64,000 nt of DNA from contig NC_084805.1 of NCBI RefSeq assembly GCF_963583255.1, positions 13,299,375 to 13,363,374 on the forward strand, read 5' to 3'. This stretch comes from Pyrus communis (taxonomy: Eukaryota > Streptophyta > Magnoliopsida > Rosales > Rosaceae). Below the pieces are notes generated by a model. It worked only from the letters and a program-made list of their open reading frames with translations. It was not told where the DNA came from and ran no database searches. Every line of letters begins with the position of its first letter. Within the stretch, counting starts at the first letter, position 1. Of the stretch, positions 34,197-45,718 are shown one piece after another. The position numbers and the translations under genes are program-made.

Positions 34197-34666
34197 TCAA
34201 GCAACTAAAAACAAGAATTTTGTTACTCGTAAAATAAAATGGGTGAAAAATCAGAAGCTTGTTTGACGTACCAATGAAAAATTCATTATGAATGCACGAA
34301 GTAGGGACGATTTTTGTCGAAAACAAGCATTCTAATTCCAACCCAAAGAGTTCGTATCACAAAATATCCAATTTGGGAACATTCAGAATATCAGCTATAT
34401 CGAAATTTTTGAAATCAGTTTATCTCGAAATGTTCAGAATATAATTCAGATTTCCTTCATTTTATAACATTTTAGAAAATTTGAAGCTTTTTTGTACCTA
34501 CAGGGGAATGATTTTTATTTTTTGGATTTTTACTATTTATTTGTGTATACATCTAATTACTCAATAGTATATAAATAAGTTTATCACTGCATAAAATCTA
34601 CAATTGAATTCAATAAAATTCCAAATCTAATAAAATTTTAATTCGGGGGACAAACTAACAATTAAC
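34195..34666. other. Intergenic, no gene seen
   Basis: AT-rich spacer; AACATTCAGAATAT and AATGTTCAGAATATA form a short direct repeat near 34380-34440. Nothing else recognised. Confidence 0.4.
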
Positions 34667-35707
34667 CAATGTTCTAAAAATCGGCCTAGGCGGCCACCTA
34701 GGCGGTGGGCGGTGGGCTTCCGTGGCTATTTTGGGCAATGGGCAAATCGTTCAATAAAACGGAGAGGGTTTAGGCGGTGCTAGGCGGTGTTAGGCAGTGC
34801 TAGGCGGCATGGTAGGCGGTTCCTTGTCTCTCTGCTTTGTGCCTGTGCAAATTGCAAACCCTGAACATCTAAATGTCTCTCGTCATGCTGCATCTCAGAT
34901 TTGACCAGTATTGCAAACCCCAGACTTTGGTGCATGAAAATGGAGAAGTGGGATGGTGGATAGAGGGAGATGTGCGGTGGAGAGATGAAGGGATTGAAGG
35001 AGTTGTTTTAATTTAGAGGGATAGAGGGAGATATTTTTGATGTTTGATTTGTGGGTTTTCAGGAAAGAAGAAAATGGAGGGATAGAAACGAAGAAGATGA
35101 GGTAAAGGAGAAAAGTCTGAAACGATGATGAAGAAGAAGAAGATGGAGTGGAGAGATAGAACGGGAGCAGGGAAACTTGGGAAAGTGGAAAAGTCTGACT
35201 CTGAAAAGATGGGTTTGGCGTGGTGAAGTCCACCAGCCTCTGCCTTATCACAAAATAAAGGCGAAACAATAATTACCCACTATCCCCTAATAAATAAATT
35301 ATATAAAATATTTAGATAATATTTTATTATTTGTTCTTTTTAAAACAACACCATATTACACTCTTGCATTATATTATTTTTCTTTTTATGATCAGAATAA
35401 GATCAGCTTATATTATACTCTTATGTTTAGATATGTATATTTTTTTTTAAAATAACGTATTCCTCATTATTTAATCATCTAATATAAAATAAATTTAACT
35501 AATTTATATGGTATATAATATATTTATTCCAAGATATAGAAGAATATTTTTTTGTAAATGTCAATATGCATTTATTTACAAAATATACAAGAAATTTACC
35601 TAAATCCACCTAGGCCGCCTAGGCGCCCGCCTAGACCCCACCTAGCCACCTAGGTGCTAGGTGCTAGCCCACCGCCCGACTAGTACCTAAAGTTTTTTAG
35701 AACCTTG
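34667..35707. mobile_element. hAT-type element with TAGGCGGT subterminal repeats, 8-bp TSD
   Basis: The ends CAATGTTCTAAAAA and, reverse-complemented, CAAGGTTCTAAAAA match at 13 of 14 positions. CAATTAAC is duplicated perfectly at 34659-34666 and 35708-35715. About 130 bp inside the left end consist of tandem CTAGGCGGT/TTAGGCAGT words; the right end carries the mirrored set (CACCTAGG, GCCTAGGCG). The 1041-bp element has no transposase. A 124-codon minus-strand frame (34895-35269) is Ser/Leu/Phe-rich low-complexity text and is probably chance. Confidence 0.88.
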
Positions 35708-35715
35708 CAATTAAC

Positions 35716-36172
35716 ACTATAAAAATATAAAAACTGGTTATATGGTTCATATAATTAGTAACAACTAAATGTATATAGAAAACTTTCGGAATTCAGAATT
35801 TTTGAAATATTTAGTTACATTCCAATTTATCCAAACTTTTCAAAAATATTTGGATTTGGAAACCTTCGGACTACATGCACCCGTAGCAAGAAGCAATATT
35901 ACAATGGGACTCAATTTTGACAAGTTATTACGTTCATAACAACCCAACCTTATGAAATGAATATTTGTGGTGGAGAGATGCCATGGACCCAAAACGAGAT
36001 GAAATAAGCTAGCATGCGCTCCAAAGCAAATATCCTAGTCCAATTCTCTTGAAGGCTTTCTCTTTGTTTGTTTCTTTCTAAGCGGATATTTTCAAGAAAT
36101 GAGTTTAAAGTGAACTCCCAAAACCCATTACAAAGCAAAGATGTGGTGTGAAACCAAAGTAGATCTTGTTAT
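35716..36172. other. Intergenic, no gene seen
   Basis: AT-rich spacer between two transposons. No feature recognised. Confidence 0.45.
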
Positions 36173-36343
36173 ACGATAATGCTAGATAAACCTAATTTTT
36201 AAACTAAATTTTGTAAATTAAATGATGCGATTGTTGATGATTGGATTATTACTTAAGTGTTGACTACTGTGATTGTTTATTATTGGTAGCACATCATTTG
36301 GTTTGCAAATTTGATTTACAAATTTGGTCTCCTTAGCATTATC
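36173..36343. mobile_element. Small MITE, about 10-bp TSD
   Basis: The left edge contains GATAATGCTAGATAAACC and the right edge GGTCTCCTTAGCATTATC, imperfect inverted copies. TCTTGTTATA (36163-36172) and TTTTGTTATA (36344-36353) flank it, one mismatch. Fragments of the same family (AATGCTAGGTAGACCAAATT) lie at 61745-61910 and near 2830. Confidence 0.75.
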
Positions 36344-36656
36344 TTTTGTTATATGGTTTTGGTGATTGAAGCTAGGGGTCTAGAAAGATATTTTAAAGGC
36401 CAAACCGACATCTAGAGTTCAGATACACAAGGGGTCATATATGTGGTTGAAAAGTAAGAGAGAAAGAATTGAAATAAGTGGTCAAAATTGGGGAAGACCT
36501 ACTGAAGGATCCAAGATTTAAACATCAGATGATTCTAATATAAAAGATTCCAAAATAAAAAAAATAGAAGGAAATAACATTAAAAAAAAAATAACTGATA
36601 AACTACCAACTTTTCACCCATAATCTTTGTACAAACAACATTACAAGCTACAAATA

Positions 36657-39600
36657 CTAAAGTTGTCTACGACGAGGTTTCATACTCTTAAAATGTGTCA
36701 TGATAGTTTCATTGTCAATATAAGCAAAAAAAAACATTTTTCTCAATATAAACAACTAAGCTATCATTTAACCATTGATTCCTCATTGATTGCTCAACTA
36801 AGCTATCTCAATATAAAACATCTTTCTCTACTCATCAATTGTAACTAGCAAAACTAAAGCTAATTCAACAAGTAAATAAACATATTAAAGTACTCGATAC
36901 AACCCTTTTCCCACCATTTTTAGCAAGATCACTAACCCTTTGCAATTGAGAAAAGTCACTTCTCGAACGTATAAAATGAATATAAATGTCAAGTTGACCT
37001 TCAAGTGTCGTTAGGTTTTGTTCTGTAAACTTTTGTGGATACAATTGAGCAAGACGAAGTAGCTTTTCTCAAAATCTACAAAAAAAATCATTTGGACTCA
37101 AACTTGCCAAACAAATGAACAATTTGGTACTTGTCTCATTGAAGCGATCATTTAACTCAATAAGTTGGGAATAAGTGACAACCAAAAAGAGCTCCAGGTT
37201 GTTCATTCAAAATCTATGTCTTAAGGCAATTGAACCCGCTTTTCATATTACTACAGAAGCTCAACTCATTGAAATTAAAGAATGCATCAATAGATTCGTT
37301 TAGTGTATTTGAAGTGGTATTAGTAACTCCCACAAACCTTTCAATGACATGGCCATTTTTTGTCCACATAACACAAAACTACCTGCCATTTGCTCCTTTG
37401 TAGATACATCACGTACGTGCCTCGTCCACCAATAAAGAAAAGAATCTAGCATTCTTTGTATCACTTATGATAACCTTGATAGTTTCAATAAGACATGCAT
37501 TTTTGAATTGAAGAAGCTATTACCTTGAGAATTCCTGGAACTTTTTCTAGCACAACGACCTTTACTTTATCATCATGAGCCGCAATGAATTGTAAGAGCT
37601 CCAAATAGTTTCCTCTATTGCTTGAAGTGTCACTTTCATCATGACCCCAAAAGGAAAGACCTCCTTGCAACAAAAACTCAGTGAAATCAATTGACACATT
37701 CAAGCAAATCCGATAAGTCATACGAGATTCGTTTGACTGTTTGACCACAATTGTTTCTACATGTATCTTTTGATTTATTAGATTATCATCGACTTATATA
37801 GCTTTATTGTGAAAACTACTAACCGGTTCAACATATTTTCAAAACATGCTCTTGTGTGCTTTCAATTTTCAAAGCCTACCTTAGTAAAGACATCACAACC
37901 TGATTGTTCAAAATTTGATTTTGAATATATAGCAATAAAAGCAAAATGTGGCATATTTAGATATATTATATTCCAACCAATGCAAAGTGAATGGGAAAAT
38001 CATGATTTTTATGTCTAAAAGGCTCATCAATATATATGTTCTTCGAACCTCATCTCGAATATTTGGAGGATAATCCTTCATTGGAATTCTCTTTGTGAGG
38101 TTTCTTTCAAGATTATCCAAATTAATTTCTAACTCATTTTGCTGCAGAGTGGAACTATGATGTGATATAAAATAGCACACAAATTAAACCATCTTTTTTA
38201 TAGTTGTAGTATGTGAAAGTAGGGATCGTTCTAGGCCGGGGATTAGGAGGAATGCTAATCAATTCAATTTTAAACTCTAAAACACTAAACTAAACTCAAA
38301 AACAGAAAACTAGACTCTAATAACTCAAACAAACTAGAATGACTCAAACTGCACAAAACAAGTAAATTGACTCAAAACAGAAACTAAGGATGATTTTGGA
38401 CGAATTCTAACTTAACTTGACTCAAAACACTAAAAGAAATAGATTTCAACAGGTTCTTACTAAGTAAAACACGAAATATTAAAGGGGGAATTGGTTTTGA
38501 CGAATTTAAAATAAAAGCAAACAGATTTAAAGACTCTAAACAACTTTGGACGAAATTGGGTGAATTGATGGTTGATAGGCTAGCTAGAGGGTTCTTCTCC
38601 ACACATGACACATATGCATACAAATCGATTTCCAATTATTATTCCAATAAACCATGAATGACAATGCCCCAAATTAATTGTGAACAGCACAAATTAACTT
38701 TCAGATTTTCCTAATTTCATTGAATTGGACTCAGCCACACAATCAAATTATTGTTATCAAGTTCCCTATATGAACAACATAATTGAGATGCATATCAAAG
38801 ATCATTAAGTTCTATGGAAATCATAAGCATTGACATGACATTCGTAACTCTGAAAAGCACGATACTCTTGCCAGGAATTTACGTAACACGATCATGAATA
38901 GCGACCTCCACTACTTGCAAATATAAATTCATAACGATTAGGTGAAAATCCCTTATATTTTAGCATCAAATTCATGCATGCAAACTAAGTGTGCACCCTC
39001 AATCAACATACAAGAATAAGTTATCAATCAAGCAGTTAAGCAAATCACATTCATGTTTTACGAAACAATAATTGGATGAAATCAATTCATATCACATATA
39101 TGTTCATGGCTTTGAATTCTCCCCTAGCCAAAACGAGTTTAGCACCTCATGTTCGCAATTAAACAAGAACAATTAAATTTAAACATTGAAAACAAAAGAT
39201 TGAATACACCTAGAAACGCTCCAACAATCCAAACTTGAATGGTGAGCACAGCTCCAAGGGTCTTCTCTCCTTTCTCCTTGCAAAGCTGCAGCACAAGGGT
39301 CTTTGTGTGTATGATGGATGTGTTGTATGAATTGTGATGAGAGAGGGATGAGTGGTTATCCCTTTTGTGCGGCAAAAAGCATAGAAAATAAAGGGGAAAG
39401 GCAAGGGATTAATTAATTAATTTTGAGAAAGATTTGCTCTCCACATCCTCAAGGAAAAAGGGTAAATAAATGTCAGAATCCAAGAGGAAAAGGGAAAGAG
39501 ATATGCGGTAGGACCTAGAGGGAAAGGGAAATGCCTTACACGGTAAGGGAAAGGGTTTTCTAGAAGAAATAGGTGCAGCTCCCTTTAGGAATGGGATTAG

Positions 39601-40169
39601 GCCTTCTAGAATCATTTATTTAAATGTCCTAATATAATTTGGGATCCCTCTAGCAGCTAGAACTTAAGTAGTGTAGGATTAGGATTGGCTAAGACAAAAT
39701 AAGGTAGCTTGGCTCATGTTTCCTTCTTTCTTTGTTGAGCTCCAAATCTTCTTTGTCTTGAATTAATTCTTCCATCTCTTTAGCATATTCTTAGCCCTTC
39801 TTGAAATTCAAATTCATCCATCCATCTTGCTCCAAGCATATGTTATCCATCCCAAGCCCAAAACTGCTCTAAAATGCTCCAAATTGCCTTTTCTTGCCAC
39901 TTTAGCCAATTGAACCTACAAACACACGAAAATAGCTTAAATCACTATAATAAATAGAAACTAACTCACTAAATGCAAGGAAATAGGCTAACAAAGTCGC
40001 ATAAATATGCTCCTATCAAACTATCCGGAATCCTATTGGAACCGTTTGGAATTACAGTAGAATTATTAGGAACAAGCGTAGAATAACTATCCGAAATTCG
40101 AGTTGAAATGTTTGGAATAGGATTGCCTGAACTAATTGATAATAATTTTCTCTTGCAATGTCGTTCCAT
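36657..40169 (-). pseudogene. TTF/ZMYM1-type hAT transposase pseudogene
   Basis: Read on the minus strand from 40169: MERHCKRKLL, then after a 1.8-kb insertion NELEINLDNL, KDYPPNIRDEVRRTYI and WLEYNISKYATFCFYCYIF (TTF-type zinc finger region), YRICLNVSIDFTEFLLQGG with FWGHDESDTSSNRGNYLELL (DUF4371-like), then decayed blocks RFNETSTKLFICLASLSPND and LLRLAQLYPQ, and last NDSLVVYIEKNVF and MKPRRRQL before a stop near 36657 (hAT dimerisation C-terminus). The order matches the zinc finger MYM-type 1-like transposases of plants. Numerous stops and frame changes make it non-functional. Terminal repeats of the parent element were not identified. Confidence 0.82.
38205..40018. mobile_element. LTR-like non-coding insertion, 1.8 kb, inside the transposase gene
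   Basis: It separates the first exon-like part of the transposase (40169-40019) from the rest (38190 down). On the + strand it starts TGTAGTATGTGAAAG and ends CTCCTATCA. On the minus strand it starts TGATAGGAGCATATTTATGC, like the element at 19647-21008. No direct 5-bp duplication was found (ATAGT against AACTA), so the edges may be off by a few bases. Only short frames occur inside. It may be a solo LTR or non-autonomous LTR derivative. Confidence 0.45.
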
Positions 40170-40221
40170 ATTTTTAATTTCTACACATATCAATTAATCA
40201 AAACAAAAACCATATCAACTG

Positions 40222-40268
<47 letters not shown>

Positions 40269-41239
40269 GAACTAACCAACATATGACCTAAACAATATCA
40301 AAAAATCATTACAAATTAACAATAACTATAATTTATTAGGAATTTAATATCCTATATGATTAATTTAGACGAAAATAGAAAGCTTACATAAATTTAGAAC
40401 TTAGGGGATTAAGTGGTGGTGGAGAGAAGTAAACCAGGTGGTGGTCCTGGAGAGGGGACATGTGTTGATCGTGGAGAAGAGACTGGTGGTGGATGGGGAT
40501 CGCCAATTAGCCAATTAGGAACTGGAATTGGGAAAGTGAATGAATTGGGATGGGTGAAGTGAAGTCAGGAAGTATGGGTTAGAGGAAACAATCGTTCGAA
40601 CCTCTCTTCCTTTTATTCCTCTCTCTTTTTTTTTTTGCTCTTACGTGGCTTAATAGGAAGGCTGAGTTTTATTTTATGTTTTTAAATGGCTTGACTCAAA
40701 ACGATGAGGTTCTCATGTGGCTTAAATGTCATTTTGAGCTAAGCTATTTAAAAACATAAAATAAAACCAAAACGACGATATCGTTTTGATCAAGTCATTT
40801 ATAAAATATAAAAAAAAAAAAAAAAAAAAGACTTTTTTTTCCTTTTGGTTTGCAGAACCTGCAATGCAGCTGTCGCTGCTCTTCTCCTCCACCACATGCT
40901 CAGGCTGGGTGGTCATCGGAGGTGTGCCGCCAAAATCATAAAAGTTTAGTGAGCATCAAGGAAACTTATATTTTGTTACTGAATGAAGGTTTACTATAGC
41001 ATGACGGTTGATCCATTTTGTTAACAAGACCCGCTAAAGAAACACGTTGTGGTCAAGTAAACCCAATCCAAACTTGTTAGTTTAAACGACATTTTTTTTA
41101 TTGCTTTGTTTAATTTTAAATTTAAATTCTCTATTTTATTTATAAAAAGAGTGAAAATTTGAACTCAAACTTTTGATATTTACAGTTTTGATCAGTTGAT
41201 TCCTTCTTTTTTTATTTTTTTTATTTTTATTTTTATTTT
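40170..41239. other. Intergenic with AT microsatellite and a small hairpin
   Basis: A (TA)n microsatellite occupies about 40223-40264. At 40667-40768 TTTATTTTATGTTTTTAAAT and TATTTAAAAACATAAAATAA are inverted copies, a MITE-like hairpin. GTGG-rich text at 40411-40500 has no clear coding content. A T-rich tract near 41205-41240 is the tail of the following SINE. Confidence 0.5.
40223..40264. repeat. (TA)n microsatellite
   Basis: Uninterrupted alternating TA over about 40 bp, just beyond the 5' end of the transposase pseudogene; likely length-variable. Confidence 0.95.
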
Positions 41240-41414
41240 TTTATTAAACAAACGATAATATCTATACTAAAGGAATGGAGGGAGTGAATTAAGCCTTTAC
41301 AATGGGCTTCCTATAATAATGTCGTTCAATTTAGCATTTGACAATAATTGAACCTAAGACCTCTCACTTACAAATGAAGAGGAATATCATTAGACCGTGG
41401 TACTAAGCGGCAAT
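41240..41414 (-). mobile_element. tRNA-derived SINE (Au-like), nearly full length
   Basis: On the minus strand it reads from 41414: TTAGTACCACGGTCTAATGA (box A region), GTGAGAGGTCTTAGGTTCAA (box B region), then GAACGACATTATTATAGGAA, GCCCATTGTAAAGGC, and a TAGATATTATCGTTTGTTTA tail followed by an A/T-rich end. This layout matches Au SINEs. The Pol III boxes are diverged; activity is unlikely. The 5' limit is approximate. Confidence 0.65.
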
Positions 41415-41518
41415 TCCCAATTTTTTTAAGAGAGAAAAAAAAAAGGAAATTTTATTTAAACCCATGTAACCTCTTTCTACAACCAACTTAAATTTTAAAT
41501 GTTAATTGTCTATTTTAC

Positions 41519-44252
41519 TGTGACAGCCTGTCCCTAAAAATTATGGTTTTATAATTTTAATACATGAAATTACAGAATTGCCCTATGGGTAAAGTGTGAT
41601 TTTTCGGGATGTATGTGATTCTCGTATATTTTTTCATGTTCTTAACATATTCGGATAGAGCTCGATCTTACGGACGAATAGGCACAAGTAGAAGTGATTT
41701 TGGAGTTACGGTTAAAGTTTTATTGAGTTACGAACCTGAAAGTATTTGGAATGAATCACTATTTTAATTATCTTACACTATATTTTTATTATTACTAAAG
41801 GATTTATATGCCATTGGTGAGTAGATTTATATGCCATTGGTGAGTGTGGCTGAAAACGAAATGGGAGCCCAATCATAGAAGGGAGAAAGGAGGGGAAGGG
41901 AGAGAGGAAAAAAAAGGGGGGGTACAGGATCATGGATCCCTTACGCAAGATCGTGACCCGACCCGTATGCTGGTGTTTCTCGTCGCCTTTTTACCATTTT
42001 TCCGGCGAATTGAGACCTCCCATCACTCCTAGACATCATCATAGTATCCCAACATCTAATTATAGCCTTAACCAACGAAGTTTCATCACCGTTTCCACGA
42101 AGAACAACCCACGGGGCCGAAGACCCTTAGTTGGAAATCCACCATTTTCTGAAATGTTTACCCTCGATCCACACTATCAAACAACCCCTCTTGGACCTAG
42201 GAACAAGTCCCAAGCATTGGTTGGTGCGTCGGAGACGAATTGAGGACGAATCAAGAACACCCATTTCTAGGGTTTCCGGTGGGTTCGAGGCAAATTGGAG
42301 CCCTTCCAGGCCAAATTGGACTTAGCCACAGGTAAAATGTTTGCTTTACTCTTTGAGATCTTCATTTCTGTATTTTTTGAGAATTTTTAGAAATAGTTGA
42401 GTTTTCCGACAAGCCGGGACGGCCGACCGCCACCCACAGCGGCTGGTGCGGCGGGGCATGGCCAGGAAGCCGACATTGTATTTTTATGCGAACTTGTTAT
42501 TCTAATTATGCTTTTGAGACCTAATTGCTGTGATTTGAATATTAATACGATTGTAGTATATGTTGGATTAAATGAATATATTCGGATTTGGTTTGAATGT
42601 TGGATATGTGAACTACGAATGGCTTGATCCCTGTTTAGGGTACGTAGGCAATCTAACGAGACGTTAGATGCAACCATACAATATTTGAGACAAAAGTCTT
42701 GTTTGGGAAATTAACCAATGCGAAGGAATTGGTGAAAATGTGAGTTTTAACTTTATGATCTGTTGGTTAAATGTGGTCCTAAAACAGTGTGTGAGGAATA
42801 GAGAAATTGAAGTAAGGAATCGTAAGTATTGATAGTTAGTTAAGCTAGTGTTTAGTTGGGCATGTCATCGATAATTATTCCCAAAAATAAATAGTTCGGG
42901 AGTTGGGCGTTATAGATTGTGCATTTTACGCCACATTATATGTACGTATTTATATATTTGAAAGCATTACGATATGGTTAAGTTTTGGATTGCATTATGG
43001 CATATCCATAGGTATATTACTGCGCATAATTATTGTGAATGCTTTGAAGTACGAAGGTGAACGCAGGACGCACAGGTAAGTTAAAGTGAGTATATGTTGT
43101 GAAATGTGAGATGCATGGTTATGATTATATTTTATTTGAAATAATTGAGTTATGGCATGACTATATTTATGTTTTAAGCAACTCCGACCTTGTCGTACAG
43201 GTTGCAATGATAGGCAACTCCGACATTGTCGTACAGGTTGCTTGTGAGTCGTACATGCCATATTAGATGCTTTTAAAGCTCATAAACCTGCACCGCGGTG
43301 TTAGTGCTCCCGCCCGTGGCTAGGGCACAGTCCTTCACGTGATGTTCACCTCCCGCACCTTACGCTTACCTTGAATCCAAGGTAGGTGCATAGGCCTGTC
43401 GTACAGACCACATTAGGTGGTTCCGACTCGTAGGTGACCGGCGATTATTCGCACAGTCTTCACGTGATCGTAGCACTTGAGCATACTTATTTACAACCAG
43501 TCCTGTCGTACAGACCACTAGAGGTGGTTCCGACTCGTGTGCAGGGATATTTGATGAGCTATAGGTTCAGTCGTACAGGTCACTATAGGTGACTCCGACT
43601 TACGTGCTAGCATTGATTGATGATATCGGTGAGTCATACATGTCACTATAGGTGACTCTGACTTACATGCTAGCATTGATTGATGAGATATGGGTGAGTC
43701 GTACATGTCACTATAGGTGACTCTGACTTACGTGCTAGCATTAAGCACATGATTATTTATATTGCTGATGAGATGTTGTATCGTGGTATACTTCTGGATT
43801 TACTGATAGTATACAATTGATTTCATCCTTATACGTAGTATGATTTTCCACGAAATTATACAGGTGTTATAGCGAGGGGTTATTACTTTTGATAAGTGAA
43901 TGGTTTTTGAAAAGCTTTGTTTTCGCCCACTCACATTTTCTATTTTTGCACCCCTCCAAGTCCTAGTAGTAAAGTTTCCGTATCGACGAGGATTTGTGGC
44001 ACTTCCCAGTACAGGTGGCTTCTTATGATGGCATAATCGTTATCTTACTTTACTGTACTCTACTTATGCTCTGTATAACGTGTGTATGGGTCCATACCTG
44101 CTCACTGCACACTCGTGTATTTAGGCACTTTTAGGTTTAAATTTATTCATAGTTTACACATTATCACACTTTATGGCTTCGTCACCTTCTAGGTATCGGC
44201 CAACATAGCTTGATTCGAAGTCCTAGCGGACATTCCGGGTTGGGATGTGTCA
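41519..44252. mobile_element. Solo LTR of a Ty3/gypsy-like element, 2.7 kb
   Basis: It starts TGTGACAGCCTGTCCC and ends GGGTTGGGATGTGTCA, with the 5-bp duplication TTTAC at 41514-41518 and 44253-44257. The ends parallel those of the gypsy LTR at 59392-61580 (TGTGAAACCCCGTCCC...GGGCGTGTCA), as does GCACCCCTCCAAGTCC near 43950 against GTGCCCCCTCAGGACA near 61204. There is no primer site, polypurine tract or pol sequence, so it is what remains after LTR-LTR recombination. Frames inside (such as 41932-42243) are not genes. Confidence 0.9.
43180..43745. repeat. Tandem GTCGTACAG/GTGACTCCGACT repeats inside the solo LTR
   Basis: Units of about 70 bp at 43560-43740 repeat GTGAGTCGTACATGTCACTA, GGTGACTCTGACTTACGTG and CTAGCATTGATTGATGA. 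Looser copies (GCAACTCCGACCTTGTCGTA) extend left to about 43180. The spacing is irregular and the array is not a CRISPR. Confidence 0.85.
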
Positions 44253-44257
44253 TTTAC

Positions 44258-45418
44258 CTCATTGCATAATTAATATTAAGTACAAAAGGAAGTTAATAAT
44301 AAAACTCAAACTTATCAATAAACCCACACACTATAATTTAACCCTAGCATCATCCTTTGTTTATCCTACTTTCATTCTAGCTAAAATTTTAATAACTTTG
44401 ATAGAGAAAAACAAGTTTTTTTATTGATAGATGGTGATTTTTGAAGTTTTGAATGCTCCAAGTAAGGTATAACTCGATTTATGGATGTTTTGTTCGTTTG
44501 CTTCTTCTTTGGATTAAATTTCATACTTTAAATAGTAAATTGTATTTTTTTTTCTCTGCTATCTACGCCCCAAAACACTATCATTAAAGATGAGCAGAAA
44601 TAGTAAACTCTATCATTGGAAAAGAAAAGATGTGAACCTCATCAAAAGTTATAGCAACATAACGGTATGTTGCAATAAGAGTTTGATATGTGACACAAGG
44701 TCAAAATATTTTAAGACTTTCATCAAATGAACATAACAAGAACAAATAATAAAGATGAGAATTCCAAACAGCGTTTAACTTCTACAACCTGGTAGTGTGT
44801 TGTCCTCCTGACTTGCGTGATGATTATCATAAGCCCTGAGGAAACAAGGTTATTTGCATCATACATTCATTTAGAAGTAGAACAGAAAGATGAATGAAAA
44901 GGGTTTAATGAGAATATTACCCCTCACCGAACATGCCTCCATCCAAATCCAAAGCATCAAGGTCAACTGTTTCCGGCAAAGTGATGGACTGGAGCTTGCA
45001 TTGCATTCTCTGGAAAATTCAAGTCTATGGAAGGATCTCTTGGATTCCAAATATATGGATGAGTTTGGTAGCAGAAAGGAAAAAAAAAAAAAAAAAAGCC
45101 ATGGACATGCTAATCCTAGATGGCCTATGCAATTATAGAGGGGCAAATGACTCATCTTTGAAAAAAAAAACATTCAATTAGAGATATTATTTTATAAAAG
45201 GAATGAGTATAAAGATAACTTTATATTTTGAATTGGGTTTGAGAAGGTAATTTAGGTAATAAATTTAGATTTGAAAATATATTAATTCCTTAATTAAAAA
45301 ATAATATAGGTGTAAAAAGAAATTATATGTGTTCAAATAAAATTTTCCAAAAAATAATAAAAATATAGACAAAGAATTTCCAAAAAATAATAAAAATATG
45401 GACAAAGAATAATGGAGT
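44258..45418. other. Intergenic upstream of SKIP22, no intact gene
   Basis: AT-rich. At 44890-45140 overlapping open frames on both strands may be a gene fragment; I recognise none of them. A direct repeat AATTTCCAAAAAATAATAAAA occurs near 45340-45390. Confidence 0.4.
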
Positions 45419-45630
45419 TGGATTGTCTGCCCTCCCATTTTCATAGTCTCCATATACCCTCCTGTAATGTGTGGTCACGGTTAAGCCATGTCAACATTTT
45501 ATATTAATTTTTTTTATAAAAATAATAAAACAAAAAGTAATAGAAATATAAAATGTTGACGTAACTTAACTATGACCACACAAATAAAAAAACATGAAAA
45601 GAATATGAAAATGGGAGGGTAGACAATCCA
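45419..45630. mobile_element. MITE in the proximal SKIP22 promoter
   Basis: TGGATTGTCTGCCCTCCCAT on the left and ATGGGAGGGTAGACAATCCA on the right are near-perfect inverted copies, and pairing goes on inward for about 80 bp (GTGGTCACGGTTAAG with CTTAACTATGACCAC). The 212-bp element ends 88 bp before the SKIP22 start codon. No clear TSD was found. Confidence 0.85.
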
Positions 45631-45718
45631 TCTTCAAAAATAATACCTATGCTTTAAGAGTAAAAAGAAAAATGGGACTTGGGGGCACAGAAAATTAGAA
45701 ACAAAAAACCAAACGAGA

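Noticed and set aside
34895..35269. 124-codon minus-strand frame inside the hAT element
   Set aside because: Low-complexity Ser/Leu/Phe text from purine-rich DNA, no recognisable domain.
41932..42243. 103-codon frame, plus neighbouring overlapping frames
   Set aside because: They lie wholly inside the solo LTR with a perfect TSD.
43180..43745. CRISPR-like array of repeats
   Set aside because: Unit and spacing are irregular, spacers are not unique, and the array lies inside a plant LTR.
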